Positions 25,629 to 34,563 of a DNA stretch of 64,000 nucleotides are shown piece by piece. The stretch lies in NCBI RefSeq assembly GCF_000986785.1, contig NZ_LAYY01000007.1, positions 158,049 through 222,048 of the forward strand, given 5' to 3'. The position numbers were made by a program, and so were the translations under genes. The first letter of the stretch is position 1. Every line of letters begins with the position of its first letter. Under the pieces are notes generated by a model. The model saw nothing but the letters and a program-made list of their open reading frames with translations, was not told where the DNA came from and did not search any database. This DNA is from Mesobacillus campisalis. Its GTDB lineage: Bacteria; Bacillota; Bacilli; Bacillales; Cytobacillaceae.

Positions 25629-25649
25629 TGTTGACCAGAATGCTCAACA
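25629..25649. promoter_or_regulatory. Inverted repeat before the Rrf2 gene
   Basis: TGTTGA (25629-25634) and TCAACA (25644-25649), nine bases apart, 21 bases before the start codon. It could be an autoregulatory operator of the Rrf2 protein. Six-base arms are modest evidence. Confidence 0.4.
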
Positions 25650-25670
25650 ATGAAAAAGGGGAGGCCGCTT

Positions 25671-26126
25671 ATGAAAGTATCGAGCAAAGGAGAATATGCC
25701 TTACGTGCACTTCTTGTCCTGGGACAGCAGCAGGGGAAGGTAATTTCCATCCAGGAAATATCCGATAGGACTCTGGTAACTGTCCATTACCTCGAACAGC
25801 TGCTCCTTCAGCTGAAAAAGCTGGGGTACGTTTCCAGCAAAAGAGGCGCGAAAGGGGGGTATATCCTCCAAAAGACAACGGAAGAAATCAATATCGGGGA
25901 AGTTATCCGCGATTTGGAAGGCCCGCTTTCCCCGATGGGCTGCGCATCATTAACAAAATATGAACCATGCCAGCTCGAGGCCGGCTGTCAATTAAAGCCG
26001 CTTTGGTCCCTTGTCAGGGATACAATTGCTTATGTGCTTGAACGCACGACGCTCGCAGACTTGCTGGATAATCGGCTATCATTGGTAAAGGGAGAGGATT
26101 TAGTTGTCGTTAAAACACCAAGTTGA
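25671..26126 (+). CDS. Rrf2-family regulator with three clustered cysteines
   Basis: 151 residues. Winged-helix start MKVSSKGEYALRALLVL, recognition region ISIQEISDRTLVTVHYLEQLL, wing KRGAKGGYIL. A Cys-rich segment GCASLTKYEPCQLEAGC gives C-x8-C-x5-C, near the spacing of Fe-S Rrf2 proteins such as NsrR and IscR, so a 2Fe-2S or 4Fe-4S cluster is possible. B. subtilis CymR, the cysteine-regulon repressor, is also Rrf2 but as far as I recall lacks this triad. The position between two sulfate/sulfur transporter units suggests control of sulfur uptake. The ribosome site is GGGGAGG. It overlaps the yezD start. Confidence 0.88.
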   Translation: MKVSSKGEYALRALLVLGQQQGKVISIQEISDRTLVTVHYLEQLLLQLKKLGYVSSKRGAKGGYILQKTTEEINIGEVIRDLEGPLSPMGCASLTKYEPCQLEAGCQLKPLWSLVRDTIAYVLERTTLADLLDNRLSLVKGEDLVVVKTPS

Positions 26127-26289
26127 CCAAAAGGTACTTGAAAAAATAAAGGCCATGCTTGAGAGCCTGGATTTTGGCACTCTGCAAATTACTGTCCATG
26201 ATTCCCAAATTACGCAAATTGATAAACTTGAAAAGCATCGCTTTCCATTGCAGGCAAAAGAAAAAAAACAGTTAAGAAGCAGGCAATAA
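26104..26289 (+). CDS. yezD: YezD family (DUF2292) small protein
   Basis: 61 residues. The family core is clear: VLEKIKAMLESLDFGTLQITVHDSQITQIDKLEKHRF, very close to YezD-type proteins that are often found with sulfur assimilation genes. The biochemical role is unknown. The TTG start (26104) overlaps the end of the Rrf2 gene by 23 bases and has GGAGAGG six bases upstream, so the two are coupled. A basic tail ends the protein. Confidence 0.85.
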   Translation: MSLKHQVDQKVLEKIKAMLESLDFGTLQITVHDSQITQIDKLEKHRFPLQAKEKKQLRSRQ

Positions 26290-26295
26290 AAATGA

Positions 26296-26391
26296 ATAGA
26301 TGCCGATCGGAATTCCGAAGGCCCTTGTAGTTACTGGCGACCATTGGTTCGCAGCTAACTATGAGGGCTTTTTCTATCGAGAAAAAGCCCT
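26296..26391 (+). promoter_or_regulatory. Leader element B before the sulfate ABC operon
   Basis: GATCGGAATTCCGAAGGC repeats the core of element A (TCGG/CCGA at 26307-26318). A long imperfect terminator stem follows: AAGGCCCT and TAGTT (26318-26330) pair with AACTA and AGGGCTT (to 26370), then T5. The 3' arm AGGGCTTTTTC (26364-26374) can instead pair perfectly with GAAAAAGCCCT (26381-26391), giving a competing hairpin. The ABC operon start is at 26422. Confidence 0.7.
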
Positions 26392-26421
26392 GATAAAAAT
26401 GGATACTAGGGAGGAAGAACA

Positions 26422-27459
26422 GTGAAAAAGACAATTTTGGCAATGATATCGGCATTATTGGTGCTTGGGGCAGCAGGATGCTCAAGCAAGACATCTTCAC
26501 AGGAAGGCGGAGAGGAGAAAGCCCGGGAAAAAGTCGAATTATTAAATGTCTCCTATGACCCGACAAGGGAACTTTATGAAGATTTGAATAAAGAATTTGC
26601 CGCTCATTGGCAGGAAGAAACAGGCCAGGAGGTCATAATCAATCAATCGCACGGAGGTTCGGGCAAGCAATCACGTTCCGTTATTGACGGACTGGAAGCT
26701 GATGTTGTCACGCTAGCCCTCGCTTATGATATTGACGCTATTGCTGAAGCAGGCATGCTGAGTGAAAAATGGCAGCAAGAGCTCCCGGACAATAGCTCTC
26801 CCTACACGTCAACCATTGTCTTCCTTGTACGCAAAGGGAACCCAAAGGGGATAAAAGATTGGGATGATCTTGTGAAACCGGGCGTATCGGTCATTACTCC
26901 CAATCCGAAAACATCAGGAGGTGCACGATGGAATTATCTTGCTGCCTGGGGCTATTCATTGAAGCAATCGCAAGGCGATGAACAAAAAGCAGAAGATTTT
27001 GTTTCAAAGCTGTATAAGAATGTTCCTGTCCTTGATTCGGGTGCACGGGGATCCACCACCACTTTTGTTGAAAGGGGAATTGGCGACGTCCTTCTTGCCT
27101 GGGAAAATGAAGCTTTTTTGTCCATTAATGAACTAGGGGAAGACAAATTTGAAATTGTTGTGCCCTCTGTCAGCATTTTGGCAGAACCGCCAGTGACTGT
27201 AGTTGATAAAGTGGCGGAAAAACGGGGGACGGCGGAAGTTGCCAAAGCTTACCTTGATTATTTGTATACAGAGAAAGGGCAAGAATTAGCAGCAAAGCAT
27301 TATTACCGGCCGCGCTCTTCAGCGGCAATAAAGAAATTTGGAAGCCAGTTCCCGGATATAAACCTTTTTACTATCGATGAGGTGTTTGGCGGATGGAAAA
27401 ACGCCCAGAAAACCCATTTTGATGATGGTGGAACGTTTGATAAAATTTATCAACCTTAA
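26422..27459 (+). CDS. sbp: Sulfate ABC transporter, substrate-binding lipoprotein
   Basis: 345 residues. A lipoprotein signal ends in LGAAGC (Cys20). The mature part matches sulfate-binding proteins of the CysP/Sbp type: [65 protein letters not shown] and YRPR near the end. It captures sulfate (or thiosulfate) outside the membrane for the permeases encoded next. Start GTG 26422 follows GGGAGGAAG. It is first of four genes, preceded by leader element B. Confidence 0.93.
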   Translation: MKKTILAMISALLVLGAAGCSSKTSSQEGGEEKAREKVELLNVSYDPTRELYEDLNKEFAAHWQEETGQEVIINQSHGGSGKQSRSVIDGLEADVVTLALAYDIDAIAEAGMLSEKWQQELPDNSSPYTSTIVFLVRKGNPKGIKDWDDLVKPGVSVITPNPKTSGGARWNYLAAWGYSLKQSQGDEQKAEDFVSKLYKNVPVLDSGARGSTTTFVERGIGDVLLAWENEAFLSINELGEDKFEIVVPSVSILAEPPVTVVDKVAEKRGTAEVAKAYLDYLYTEKGQELAAKHYYRPRSSAAIKKFGSQFPDINLFTIDEVFGGWKNAQKTHFDDGGTFDKIYQP

Positions 27460-27477
27460 AGCAAGGGGAGCTTCGAT

Positions 27478-28314
27478 ATGAAGATCAATAATAAGAAACA
27501 CCGGGTTCTTCCCGGATTCGGTCTCTCGATGGGATATACCATCATCTACCTAAGCCTGATTGTGTTAATCCCGGTTACAATCTTGTTCCTAAAAGCATCC
27601 ACAATGAGCTTGGCCGATTTTTGGGAAACAATCACCAATGAGAGAGTAATAGCTTCCTTTAAGGTTACTTTTCTAACTTCGTTCATTGCAGCCCTGGTAA
27701 ATGCGGTATTTGGTGCGCTGATTGCCTGGGTTCTTGTAAGATACGACTTTTTCGGCAAAAAAGTCGTCGATGCCCTCGTAGATTTGCCTTTTGCCCTGCC
27801 AACGGCAGTCGCAGGGATCGCACTCACGTCGATTTATGCTCCAAACGGATGGTTTGGCCAATATTTTGAACTCCTGGGAGTAAAAATTGCCTTTACACAA
27901 TGGGGGATTATCGTAGCACTGACCTTTATCGGATTTCCGTTTGTTGTCCGCTCCGTACAGCCGGTCCTGCAGGATATGGATTTCCAGTACGAGGAAGCAG
28001 CCAGGACCTTAGGGGCAAATTCGATTCAAACTTTCCTGAAAATTATTTTCCCGGCTATTCTCCCTGCTTTATTAACCGGATTTGCCCTTGCATTTGCAAG
28101 GGCGCTGGGTGAATATGGCTCAGTTGTCTTCATTTCGGGCAATATGCCGATGAAAACGGAAATTGTCCCGCTTCTGATCATCACTAAACTCGAGCAGTTT
28201 GATTATGCGGGGGCGGCAGCGATTGCCTCTGTCATGCTGTTGTGTTCCTTCTTCCTGCTATTTGCCATCAATTACTGGCAATGGAGAAGCGCAAAAAAAC
28301 ATCAGGCGGGTTAA
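27478..28314 (+). CDS. cysT: Sulfate ABC transporter permease CysT (CysU)
   Basis: 278 residues, six membrane helices. CysT-specific phrases: DLPFALPTAVAGIALTSIYAPNGW, FIGFPFVVRSVQPVLQDMD and the EAA loop EEAARTLGANSIQTFLKIIFP that contacts CysA. It forms the channel with CysW. The gene lies 18 bases after the binding protein gene with its own AAGGGGAG site. Confidence 0.95.
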   Translation: MKINNKKHRVLPGFGLSMGYTIIYLSLIVLIPVTILFLKASTMSLADFWETITNERVIASFKVTFLTSFIAALVNAVFGALIAWVLVRYDFFGKKVVDALVDLPFALPTAVAGIALTSIYAPNGWFGQYFELLGVKIAFTQWGIIVALTFIGFPFVVRSVQPVLQDMDFQYEEAARTLGANSIQTFLKIIFPAILPALLTGFALAFARALGEYGSVVFISGNMPMKTEIVPLLIITKLEQFDYAGAAAIASVMLLCSFFLLFAINYWQWRSAKKHQAG

Positions 28315-28332
28315 AGGAGGAGGGTAGACCAT

Positions 28333-29166
28333 ATGAAATCGGAACTAGTTAGCCGGCAAAAAAAGCAATCTACAGCCTCAATTACAAAATGGGTGCTCAT
28401 TGGCAGTGCTTTATCTTTTCTGGGAATCTTTATATTGGTGCCTTTAATCGCCGTTTTTACGGAAGCTTTGAAAAAAGGGGTGGAACTTTATTTCCTGGCT
28501 CTCACTGAACCAGAAGCGCTATCCGCAATCAAGCTAACCATGATTACAGCCGCGATAGCCGTTCCGCTTAACACGCTGTTCGGCCTTATTGCGGCCTGGG
28601 CGATTACCAAGTTTGAATTTAAAGGGAAAAATATGCTGATTACCCTGATTGATATTCCCTTTGCCGTTTCGCCAGTCATAGCCGGCCTCGTTTTCGTCCT
28701 GTTGTTTGGGGCGCAGGGTGTATTTGGACCTTTGCTTGCAGCTTACAATATTAAGATCATTTTTGCTGTACCGGGGATTGTGATTGCGACCATATTCATA
28801 ACCTTTCCCTTTGTGGTGCGCGAGCTGATCCCGATCATGCAGGAACAGGGCAGCGAGGAAGAACTGGCAGCTCTTACACTTGGGGCCAGCGGCTGGCAGA
28901 TGTTCCGGAAGGTTACGCTGCCAAATATCAAGTGGGGAGTTCTTTACGGGGTGATTCTTTGCAATGCCAGGGCTATGGGGGAGTTCGGTGCTGTTTCGGT
29001 GGTCTCCGGACATATACGCGGCCTGACCAACACTCTGCCATTGCATGTCGAAATTTTATACAACGAATACAACTTTACAGCAGCCTTCGCCTGTGCTTCC
29101 TTGCTTGCGATATTGGCTCTGTTCACTTTGTTCCTTAAAACCATCGTTGAAAAAGCAGGAGGTTAA
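28333..29166 (+). CDS. cysW: Sulfate ABC transporter permease CysW
   Basis: 277 residues with six membrane helices. Typical CysW features: DIPFAVSPVIAGLVFVLLFG, FITFPFVVRELIPIMQEQG, the EAA loop EEELAALTLGASGWQMFRKV and NARAMGEFGAVSVVSGHIRG. It pairs with CysT to form the sulfate channel. AAAGGAGGAGGG provides a strong ribosome site. Confidence 0.95.
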   Translation: MKSELVSRQKKQSTASITKWVLIGSALSFLGIFILVPLIAVFTEALKKGVELYFLALTEPEALSAIKLTMITAAIAVPLNTLFGLIAAWAITKFEFKGKNMLITLIDIPFAVSPVIAGLVFVLLFGAQGVFGPLLAAYNIKIIFAVPGIVIATIFITFPFVVRELIPIMQEQGSEEELAALTLGASGWQMFRKVTLPNIKWGVLYGVILCNARAMGEFGAVSVVSGHIRGLTNTLPLHVEILYNEYNFTAAFACASLLAILALFTLFLKTIVEKAGG

Positions 29167-29169
29167 ATC

Positions 29170-30276
29170 ATGAGTATCGTTTTAAAGGGTCTATCTAAGA
29201 CATTTGGACAATTTCCAGCTGTGAAGAAGGTGGAGCTTGAAATTCCAACTGGTGACTTTGTTGCTCTATTAGGACCATCCGGATCGGGCAAAACAACCTT
29301 GCTGCGTCTGATCGCCGGCTTGGAGGGTCCCAATTCAGGAGAGATTTTGTTCAATGGTGAGGATTTTACCGCGAAATCGGTAAAGGAACGAAAAGTGGGC
29401 TTTGTGTTCCAGCATTATGCGCTTTTCAAGCACATGACCATCTTTGACAATATTGCCTTTGGTTTAAAGGTGAGACCGCGCAAACATCGTCCTTCAAAGG
29501 AAGCAATAAATTCCAAAGTAGAGGAACTGCTTAAGCTTGTCCAGCTTGAAGGACTGGGAGAACGTTATCCCTCCCAGCTTTCGGGAGGACAGAGGCAGAG
29601 GGTGGCCTTGGCAAGGGCACTGGCCGTAGAGCCTGAAGTGCTTCTGCTGGATGAACCGTTCGGAGCGCTGGATGCCAAAGTGCGCCAGGAATTGCGGGGC
29701 TGGCTGCGGGAGCTTCATCAGAAGCTGAATATTACCACTGTTTTTGTCACCCACGACCAGGAGGAGGCCATGGAAATGGCCGATACCGTTGTGGTGATGA
29801 ACAACGGCAGAATCGAGCAGACCGGAAGCCCCGAGAATGTTTATGAAAACCCGGTAACCCCATTTGTCTACAGCTTTTTAGGAAGAGTCAACGAATTCCG
29901 CGGAAATTCGCTGGAAAACTATACACCATACGGAGTCGATAAGCCTTTTTCAGATAAAGAGGTGGGATACATCCGCCCCCATGAAATTGGATTAAGCCGG
30001 ACTTTTGTTAATAATAGCTATCCTGCGGAAGTGTCGCATGTGAACAAAGTGGGGGCAGCAGTACGGATTGAGCTAAGACGTCTGGACACTGACGATTTAT
30101 TTGAAGCAGAGTTGAGTGCGGAAAAATACAACATAATGGGTGGATTAAAAAGAGGCGATCAATTGTTCGCAGAATTTCAAAATCTGGTTATTTTTAACGG
30201 AAATACTTTACGGAATTCCGAATTCGAACTTCCACCATCAAATCTGGTACTGCGTCCAGAGGAAGTGCGAAGTTAG
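29170..30276 (+). CDS. cysA: Sulfate ABC transporter ATPase CysA
   Basis: 368 residues. ABC motifs: Walker [10 protein letters not shown] (about 35-43), signature [16 protein letters not shown], Walker [16 protein letters not shown], and the switch His in [14 protein letters not shown]. The C-terminal domain (about 240-368) carries the regulatory beta-barrel found in CysA-type ATPases (YIRPHEIGL). It powers sulfate import and starts four bases after the cysW stop, ending the operon. No clear terminator is visible after it. Confidence 0.95.
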   Translation: MSIVLKGLSKTFGQFPAVKKVELEIPTGDFVALLGPSGSGKTTLLRLIAGLEGPNSGEILFNGEDFTAKSVKERKVGFVFQHYALFKHMTIFDNIAFGLKVRPRKHRPSKEAINSKVEELLKLVQLEGLGERYPSQLSGGQRQRVALARALAVEPEVLLLDEPFGALDAKVRQELRGWLRELHQKLNITTVFVTHDQEEAMEMADTVVVMNNGRIEQTGSPENVYENPVTPFVYSFLGRVNEFRGNSLENYTPYGVDKPFSDKEVGYIRPHEIGLSRTFVNNSYPAEVSHVNKVGAAVRIELRRLDTDDLFEAELSAEKYNIMGGLKRGDQLFAEFQNLVIFNGNTLRNSEFELPPSNLVLRPEEVRS

Positions 30277-30374
30277 CAGGCCCGCTGTCCGACTAATAGT
30301 GTGATGACGAATGTTTGGTCACCAAGGGAGCGAATGATATAATAGGAAGAATCTTATTTTACCTTGGAGGCACT

Positions 30375-30845
30375 ATGCTAACATTCGAAGAAAAACTAGC
30401 TATTATTGAAGAGTTTTCCGAACTAGAGCGGAAAAATGTATCATTGAAAAGAGTCAACTTTCATTTTGAAGGCAGTGCGGACGACAAGAAAAATGTAGTT
30501 TATCACCTGCATCCCAATGGAAATGGTTTTGTTTATGCCGGAAAACTGGGAGGTTATGAGACAGACAGCAAAGGAATGGTCAACATTCGGGACTATTCCA
30601 AGGAAGAGCTAAGACACCTCCTGAAAGAAGCAATTGAATCACTAAAACCAAATCCTCATGAAGAAGCGGTGATTGGTGAAGCCGACGAAGAGCGCTGGGT
30701 CAACGACGAAAAACATAGTCTCATCCTCGTGCAGGAAGATGATATGTGGAATGTGTATGCCGGCTTAAACCTTGATGGCACTTTCCCCTCGTATAACGAA
30801 GCCAGGCAATACCTGGAAGAGGAAGGCTTCAGCCGCGGGAAATAA
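30375..30845 (+). CDS. Conserved hypothetical protein, 156 residues
   Basis: Not recognised. Two parts are visible: a helical start (FEEKLAIIEEFSELERK), a beta-rich middle (RVNFHFEGSADDKKNVVYHLHPNGNGFVYAG) and a repeat-like C-terminal half with LILVQEDDMWNVYAGLNLDG. It is cytoplasmic, acidic and without cysteines. Start ATG 30375 follows TTGGAGG; the longer frame from 30315 lacks a site. Own terminator downstream. Confidence 0.75.
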   Translation: MLTFEEKLAIIEEFSELERKNVSLKRVNFHFEGSADDKKNVVYHLHPNGNGFVYAGKLGGYETDSKGMVNIRDYSKEELRHLLKEAIESLKPNPHEEAVIGEADEERWVNDEKHSLILVQEDDMWNVYAGLNLDGTFPSYNEARQYLEEEGFSRGK

Positions 30846-30855
30846 GGATTTGTAG

Positions 30856-30889
30856 AAGCGGAACTTCCATGAGGAGGTTCCGCTTTTTA
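30856..30889 (+). terminator. Terminator after the 156-residue gene
   Basis: AAGCGGAAC (30856-30864) pairs with GTTCCGCTT (30877-30885), followed by T residues. Confidence 0.88.
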
Positions 30890-30995
30890 ATACATATGAT
30901 GGAAAGAATAACGGAAAAGGTCCCTTTCACAAGGAAGGACAATAGCATCATCTTGAGGAAATAGGAATAGAGAATATTTAAATGGGGTGGAGAAG

Positions 30996-31634
30996 ATGAT
31001 TAAAAGTACACAAGCTTCAGAGTTTATTCAGTCGGAAGAAGAACTTCGTGCGCTTATTGGTTATCCCAGTGAACTGGTACGCAACAAAGTGATAGATTGC
31101 ATTGACCATCATGTGGCTGATTATATTTCCAGGTCACCTTTTTTGGTTTTGGCGACAGCTGACGAAAAGGGTTTTTGCGATTCATCGCCTAAGGGCGACG
31201 CTCAGGGTTTTGTTCACGTTTTAAATGAGAAACAGCTCGTTATTCCGGAAAGGCCTGGCAATAAACGAATCGACTCACTTCGGAATATTCTGGCCAACCC
31301 TAGAGTTGGTCTGCTCTTTTTTATTCCTGGCCTGGGGGAGACTTTGAGGGTAAACGGCAAGGCGGCGCTCGTAAAGGATGAGAAGCTGCTGGAAAGGCTT
31401 GCGGTAAGAGGAAAAAAACCGCTATTGGGAATAATGGTTGAGGTAGAAGAGTGCTATATTCATTGTGCCAAAGCCTTTAAGCGTTCCGAGTTATGGGAGC
31501 CCGGGAGCTGGAGCGCCCAATCTGAACTGCCGGCAGCCGCAAAGATTATTTCCGACCATGCACGGATGCATGGACATAGTGCGGATTCCATACAGGAAAG
31601 CTTGAATGAAAGTTATGCAAAACGGCTTTATTAA
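30996..31634 (+). CDS. Pyridoxamine-phosphate-oxidase-fold flavoprotein (MSMEG_1061-like)
   Basis: 212 residues. The split-barrel FMN fold shows in SPFLVLATADEKGFCDSSPKGDAQGFV, LVIPERPGNKRIDSLRNILANPRVGLLFFIPG and RVNGKAAL, all typical of the MSMEG_1061 type of FMN-dependent PPOX proteins. The substrate is unknown; it could be a redox or detoxifying enzyme. Start ATG 30996 follows GGTGGAG; GTG 30987 is an alternative within the site. Confidence 0.82.
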   Translation: MIKSTQASEFIQSEEELRALIGYPSELVRNKVIDCIDHHVADYISRSPFLVLATADEKGFCDSSPKGDAQGFVHVLNEKQLVIPERPGNKRIDSLRNILANPRVGLLFFIPGLGETLRVNGKAALVKDEKLLERLAVRGKKPLLGIMVEVEECYIHCAKAFKRSELWEPGSWSAQSELPAAAKIISDHARMHGHSADSIQESLNESYAKRLY

Positions 31635-31766
31635 CGGATTTTTAATAAGGGAAAGATAAATCAGAAAATCATGAATTTTGATGAATATTTTCGCTGGTCT
31701 TCGTGAGTATATTTTCCTATAATTGATATAGGGATAAAATACTATATGAATATGGGGGCTAGCAAG

Positions 31767-31928
31767 ATGAATAAAAACAAAGAAATGCCAGTCTTTTATA
31801 ATGGAAGCGGGCTGGAGTACATAAAACCTTTTAAGAAAGATTTTACAAAGGAACATGTGATTAAACCGATCAATGCAGTAAAAAACAATCTGCAGTTTCC
31901 GGTATTTCCTAATCTTGACAACAAATAA
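31767..31928 (+). CDS. Small hypothetical protein, 53 residues
   Basis: Not recognised. A short basic protein with MPVFYNGSGLEYIKPF and a Pro/Asn-rich end (FPVFPNLDN). ATG 31767 has a GGGGG site eight bases upstream. A palindromic terminator follows. Possibly a sporulation-related small protein, but nothing shows this. Confidence 0.5.
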   Translation: MNKNKEMPVFYNGSGLEYIKPFKKDFTKEHVIKPINAVKNNLQFPVFPNLDNK

Positions 31929-31949
31929 TCCTTCCAATTATTGCTAATG

Positions 31950-31978
31950 AGGCTGATTCCTTAAGGAATCAGCCTTTC
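31950..31978. terminator. Palindromic terminator between convergent genes
   Basis: A perfect 26-base palindrome (31950-31975) with centre TTAA and a short T run on the plus strand. Confidence 0.7.
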
Positions 31979-31988
31979 AAAATGGTGA

Positions 31989-32972
31989 TTAATATACTTT
32001 ATCTCCATTGAAAATCGAATTCTTCACTACTACATAATCAACATTGCGGATGGCACTAAGCTTGTCTCCGCCTGCATAGGAGATGGAAGACTGAAGGTCC
32101 TGCTCCATTTCTGTCAAAGTATCCTGCAATGGACCTTTGTATTCGACATACATTTTCTTGCCTTCAACGTTTTTCTTTTCACCTTTTTGGAATTCGGAAG
32201 CAGATCCGAAGTACTCTTTGTACATTTTGCCGTCTTTCTCGACAGTTTCGCCTGGAGATTCCTCATGACCGGCGAACAGGGAGCCAATCATGACCATTGT
32301 TGCCCCAAAACGGACAGATTTGGCAATATCTCCATGTGTCCGGATACCTCCGTCGGCAATCACAGGCTTGCTGGCCGCTTTTGCACACCAGCGAAGCGCA
32401 GCCAACTGCCAGCCCCCAGTGCCGAACCCGGTTTTAATCTTTGTGATGCAGACTTTTCCCGGTCCAATCCCGACTTTGGTTGCATCGGCACCAGCATGTT
32501 CCAGTTCCCTGACAGCTTCCGGTGTACCAACATTGCCAGCGATGACAAAGCTTGAAGGCAAATAATTTTTAATATGTTTAATCATTTCAATCACGGCATT
32601 TGAATGTCCATGAGCTATGTCGATCGTAATGTATTCAGGAACAAGATCTTCCTCGGCGAGCTGGCGGATGAATCCGTATTCTTCCTCTTTAACGCCTACA
32701 CTGATTGAAGCGTACAAGCTGCGGGCTTTCATATCTTTGACAAAATCCATTCTTTTCTCAGGCTCAAAACGATGCATGATATAAAAGTAACCGTTCTCAG
32801 CCAAATACAGGGCAATTTTTTCATCTATGATTGTCTGCATATTGGCAGGTACGACTGGCAGTTTGAAGGTGCGGCCTCCGAGAGTGACCGATGTATCGCA
32901 TTCTGAACGGCTGTTAACCACACATTTTGCAGGAATCAATTGAATATCTTCGTAATCAAATACATTTTCCAT
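31989..32972 (-). CDS. guaC: GMP reductase
   Basis: 327 residues, full length. Catalytic Cys175 in [14 protein letters not shown]-binding [10 protein letters not shown], then [14 protein letters not shown] and the flap [19 protein letters not shown], all typical of bacterial GuaC of the Bacillus type. It reduces GMP to IMP with NADPH, balancing purine pools. Start ATG 32972. A consensus promoter with a PurBox-like sequence lies upstream, consistent with PurR control as in B. subtilis. Confidence 0.95.
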   Translation of the reverse strand: MENVFDYEDIQLIPAKCVVNSRSECDTSVTLGGRTFKLPVVPANMQTIIDEKIALYLAENGYFYIMHRFEPEKRMDFVKDMKARSLYASISVGVKEEEYGFIRQLAEEDLVPEYITIDIAHGHSNAVIEMIKHIKNYLPSSFVIAGNVGTPEAVRELEHAGADATKVGIGPGKVCITKIKTGFGTGGWQLAALRWCAKAASKPVIADGGIRTHGDIAKSVRFGATMVMIGSLFAGHEESPGETVEKDGKMYKEYFGSASEFQKGEKKNVEGKKMYVEYKGPLQDTLTEMEQDLQSSISYAGGDKLSAIRNVDYVVVKNSIFNGDKVY

Positions 32973-33018
32973 AAGTTACACCCCTAAAGACGAATATTAT
33001 TTTTATTTAAATAAAAAT

Positions 33019-33062
33019 CGTTCGGACATTGGTAATATACCTTAATTTATGGATCCTGTCAA
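33019..33062 (-). promoter_or_regulatory. guaC: guaC promoter with PurBox
   Basis: On the minus strand TTGACA (33062-33057) and TATATT (33039-33034) are 17 bases apart. Just downstream, ATGTCCGAACGAT (about 33030-33018) matches the PurR PurBox core CCGAAC, and a weaker inverted half (TATTCG) lies about 20 bases further on. PurR binding near the start point would repress guaC when PRPP is low. Confidence 0.7.
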
Positions 33063-33175
33063 AGGATTTTAATTTTTTACAGGGTGAATAACCGAATGTT
33101 GTTGATGCCAAAAGAGAATAACACTTACTTTATAGCGAAAACTAGGGAAATAAGTGGTTGAAAGGAGGATTTTAA

Positions 33176-34384
33176 TTGGTTACCTTTAAGGATATCGTTC
33201 AGGCAAACGAAAAAATGAAGGGAGTTGTTCACCGCACGCCATTGGATTACTCCAAGACCTTCAGCAGCCTCTCGGACAATGAAGTGTTTCTAAAACTTGA
33301 AAACTTGCAAAAAACTGGTTCTTTTAAGGTTCGGGGATCTTATAACAAAATGATTTCCCTTAAAAAAGAAGAAGTGGAAAAAGGAGTGGTAGCCGCTTCG
33401 GCAGGCAATCATGCCCAAGGTGTTGCCTATTCAAGCAGCATGCTAGGAATTCCGTGCAAAATCGTGATGCCGCAAGGGGCTCCTCTCAGCAAGGTGGAAG
33501 CCACAAGAAGCTATGGAGCTGAGGTAATATTGGAAGGCAGCGTGTTTGATGAAGCTCTTGACTATGCTTATGAACTGCATCGGCGCTCTGGTGCCGCATT
33601 TGTCCATGCCTTTGATGACCAGGCCATCATTGCAGGGCAGGGAACGGTCGGTCTCGAGATCATGGAGCAGCTGCCAGATGCAGATGCAATCATTTGCCCT
33701 GTAGGGGGAGGCGGCTTGATTGCTGGAATAGCTGCCGCTGTAAAAGAAAAGAAACCATCCATTCAGGTTTATGGAGTCGAAGCGATGGCGTGCCCGAGCA
33801 TGGCCCAGTCGCTTAAGGTAGGGGAAATTATCACCTTTGATGCCAGCCCAACGATGGCTGATGGAATTGCCGTAAAAACACCGGGCAAATTAACATACGA
33901 TTTGGTCCAAAAATATGTGGATGACATTTTTACGGTAGACGAAATGCAAATTGCCCAAAGTATGCTAATGCTGCTTGAACGGAATAAATTGCTGGTTGAG
34001 GGCTCTGGTGCGGTTTCCCTTGCAGCGATATTATCAGACAAGCTGCCAGTAAGGAATAAAAAAGTGGCTGCAGTAATAAGCGGAGGCAACGTCGATGTAA
34101 GCTTTATTTCGAGAATTATTGAGCGAGGGATGGTTGAATCCGGACGCTTTGTACGATACAGCATAATTTTAAAAGACAGGCCGGGAAACCTTGAAAGTGT
34201 TCTCGAAGTGGTTACAGAACTACGCGGAAATATTTTGGACATCTCTTTGAATCATATGGGAAGCAAGATTTATCCCGGTTATGCGCAATTGAATCTTTCA
34301 GTCGAATCAAGGGATTCTGCTCATATTGAAGTGATATCCAGGGCCCTAAAGGCCAAAGGGTTTGCAGCAGAGGTCATGCAGTAG
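33176..34384 (+). CDS. ilvA: Threonine ammonia-lyase with C-terminal ACT-like domain
   Basis: 402 residues. PLP Lys51 in TGSFKVRG, the SAGNHAQG loop (about 75-82), the phosphate loop VGGGGLIAG and SGGNVD near 300. The C-terminal 75 residues form one ACT-like domain (RYSIILKDRPGNLESVLEVV). It deaminates threonine to 2-oxobutanoate, for isoleucine synthesis or threonine catabolism; length and single ACT domain match the shorter TdcB/IlvA1 type. The TTG start is behind AAAGGAGG. Standing alone, away from ilv genes, it may be catabolic. Confidence 0.93.
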   Translation: MVTFKDIVQANEKMKGVVHRTPLDYSKTFSSLSDNEVFLKLENLQKTGSFKVRGSYNKMISLKKEEVEKGVVAASAGNHAQGVAYSSSMLGIPCKIVMPQGAPLSKVEATRSYGAEVILEGSVFDEALDYAYELHRRSGAAFVHAFDDQAIIAGQGTVGLEIMEQLPDADAIICPVGGGGLIAGIAAAVKEKKPSIQVYGVEAMACPSMAQSLKVGEIITFDASPTMADGIAVKTPGKLTYDLVQKYVDDIFTVDEMQIAQSMLMLLERNKLLVEGSGAVSLAAILSDKLPVRNKKVAAVISGGNVDVSFISRIIERGMVESGRFVRYSIILKDRPGNLESVLEVVTELRGNILDISLNHMGSKIYPGYAQLNLSVESRDSAHIEVISRALKAKGFAAEVMQ

Positions 34385-34402
34385 TTCATATCGTGTTAGA
34401 TA

Positions 34403-34435
34403 AAGGAGAATGTCCCGTCGGGGCTTCTCCTTATT
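34403..34435 (+). terminator. Terminator of ilvA
   Basis: AAGGAGAA (34403-34410) pairs with TTCTCCTT (34425-34432), with CCC/GGG pairs inside. Confidence 0.85.
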
Positions 34436-34505
34436 TGTCATCTTAGCCAATGTTTACTGGTATTTGAGTGCTGGAGAAGACGAGATGAAAAATTTTAAAA
34501 AGATT

Positions 34506-34531
34506 TGAACCAAACAATACCTTCGGGCGTC
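34506..34531 (+). promoter_or_regulatory. sigY: SigY-type ECF promoter
   Basis: TGAACC (34506-34511) and CGTC (34528-34531) with exactly 16 bases between. The remembered B. subtilis SigY autoregulatory promoter is TGAACG-N16-CGTC; one base differs. It lies 33 bases before the sigY start. Confidence 0.75.
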
Positions 34532-34563
34532 ATATAAATGACCGCATAAGAAAGGGGCATTTT

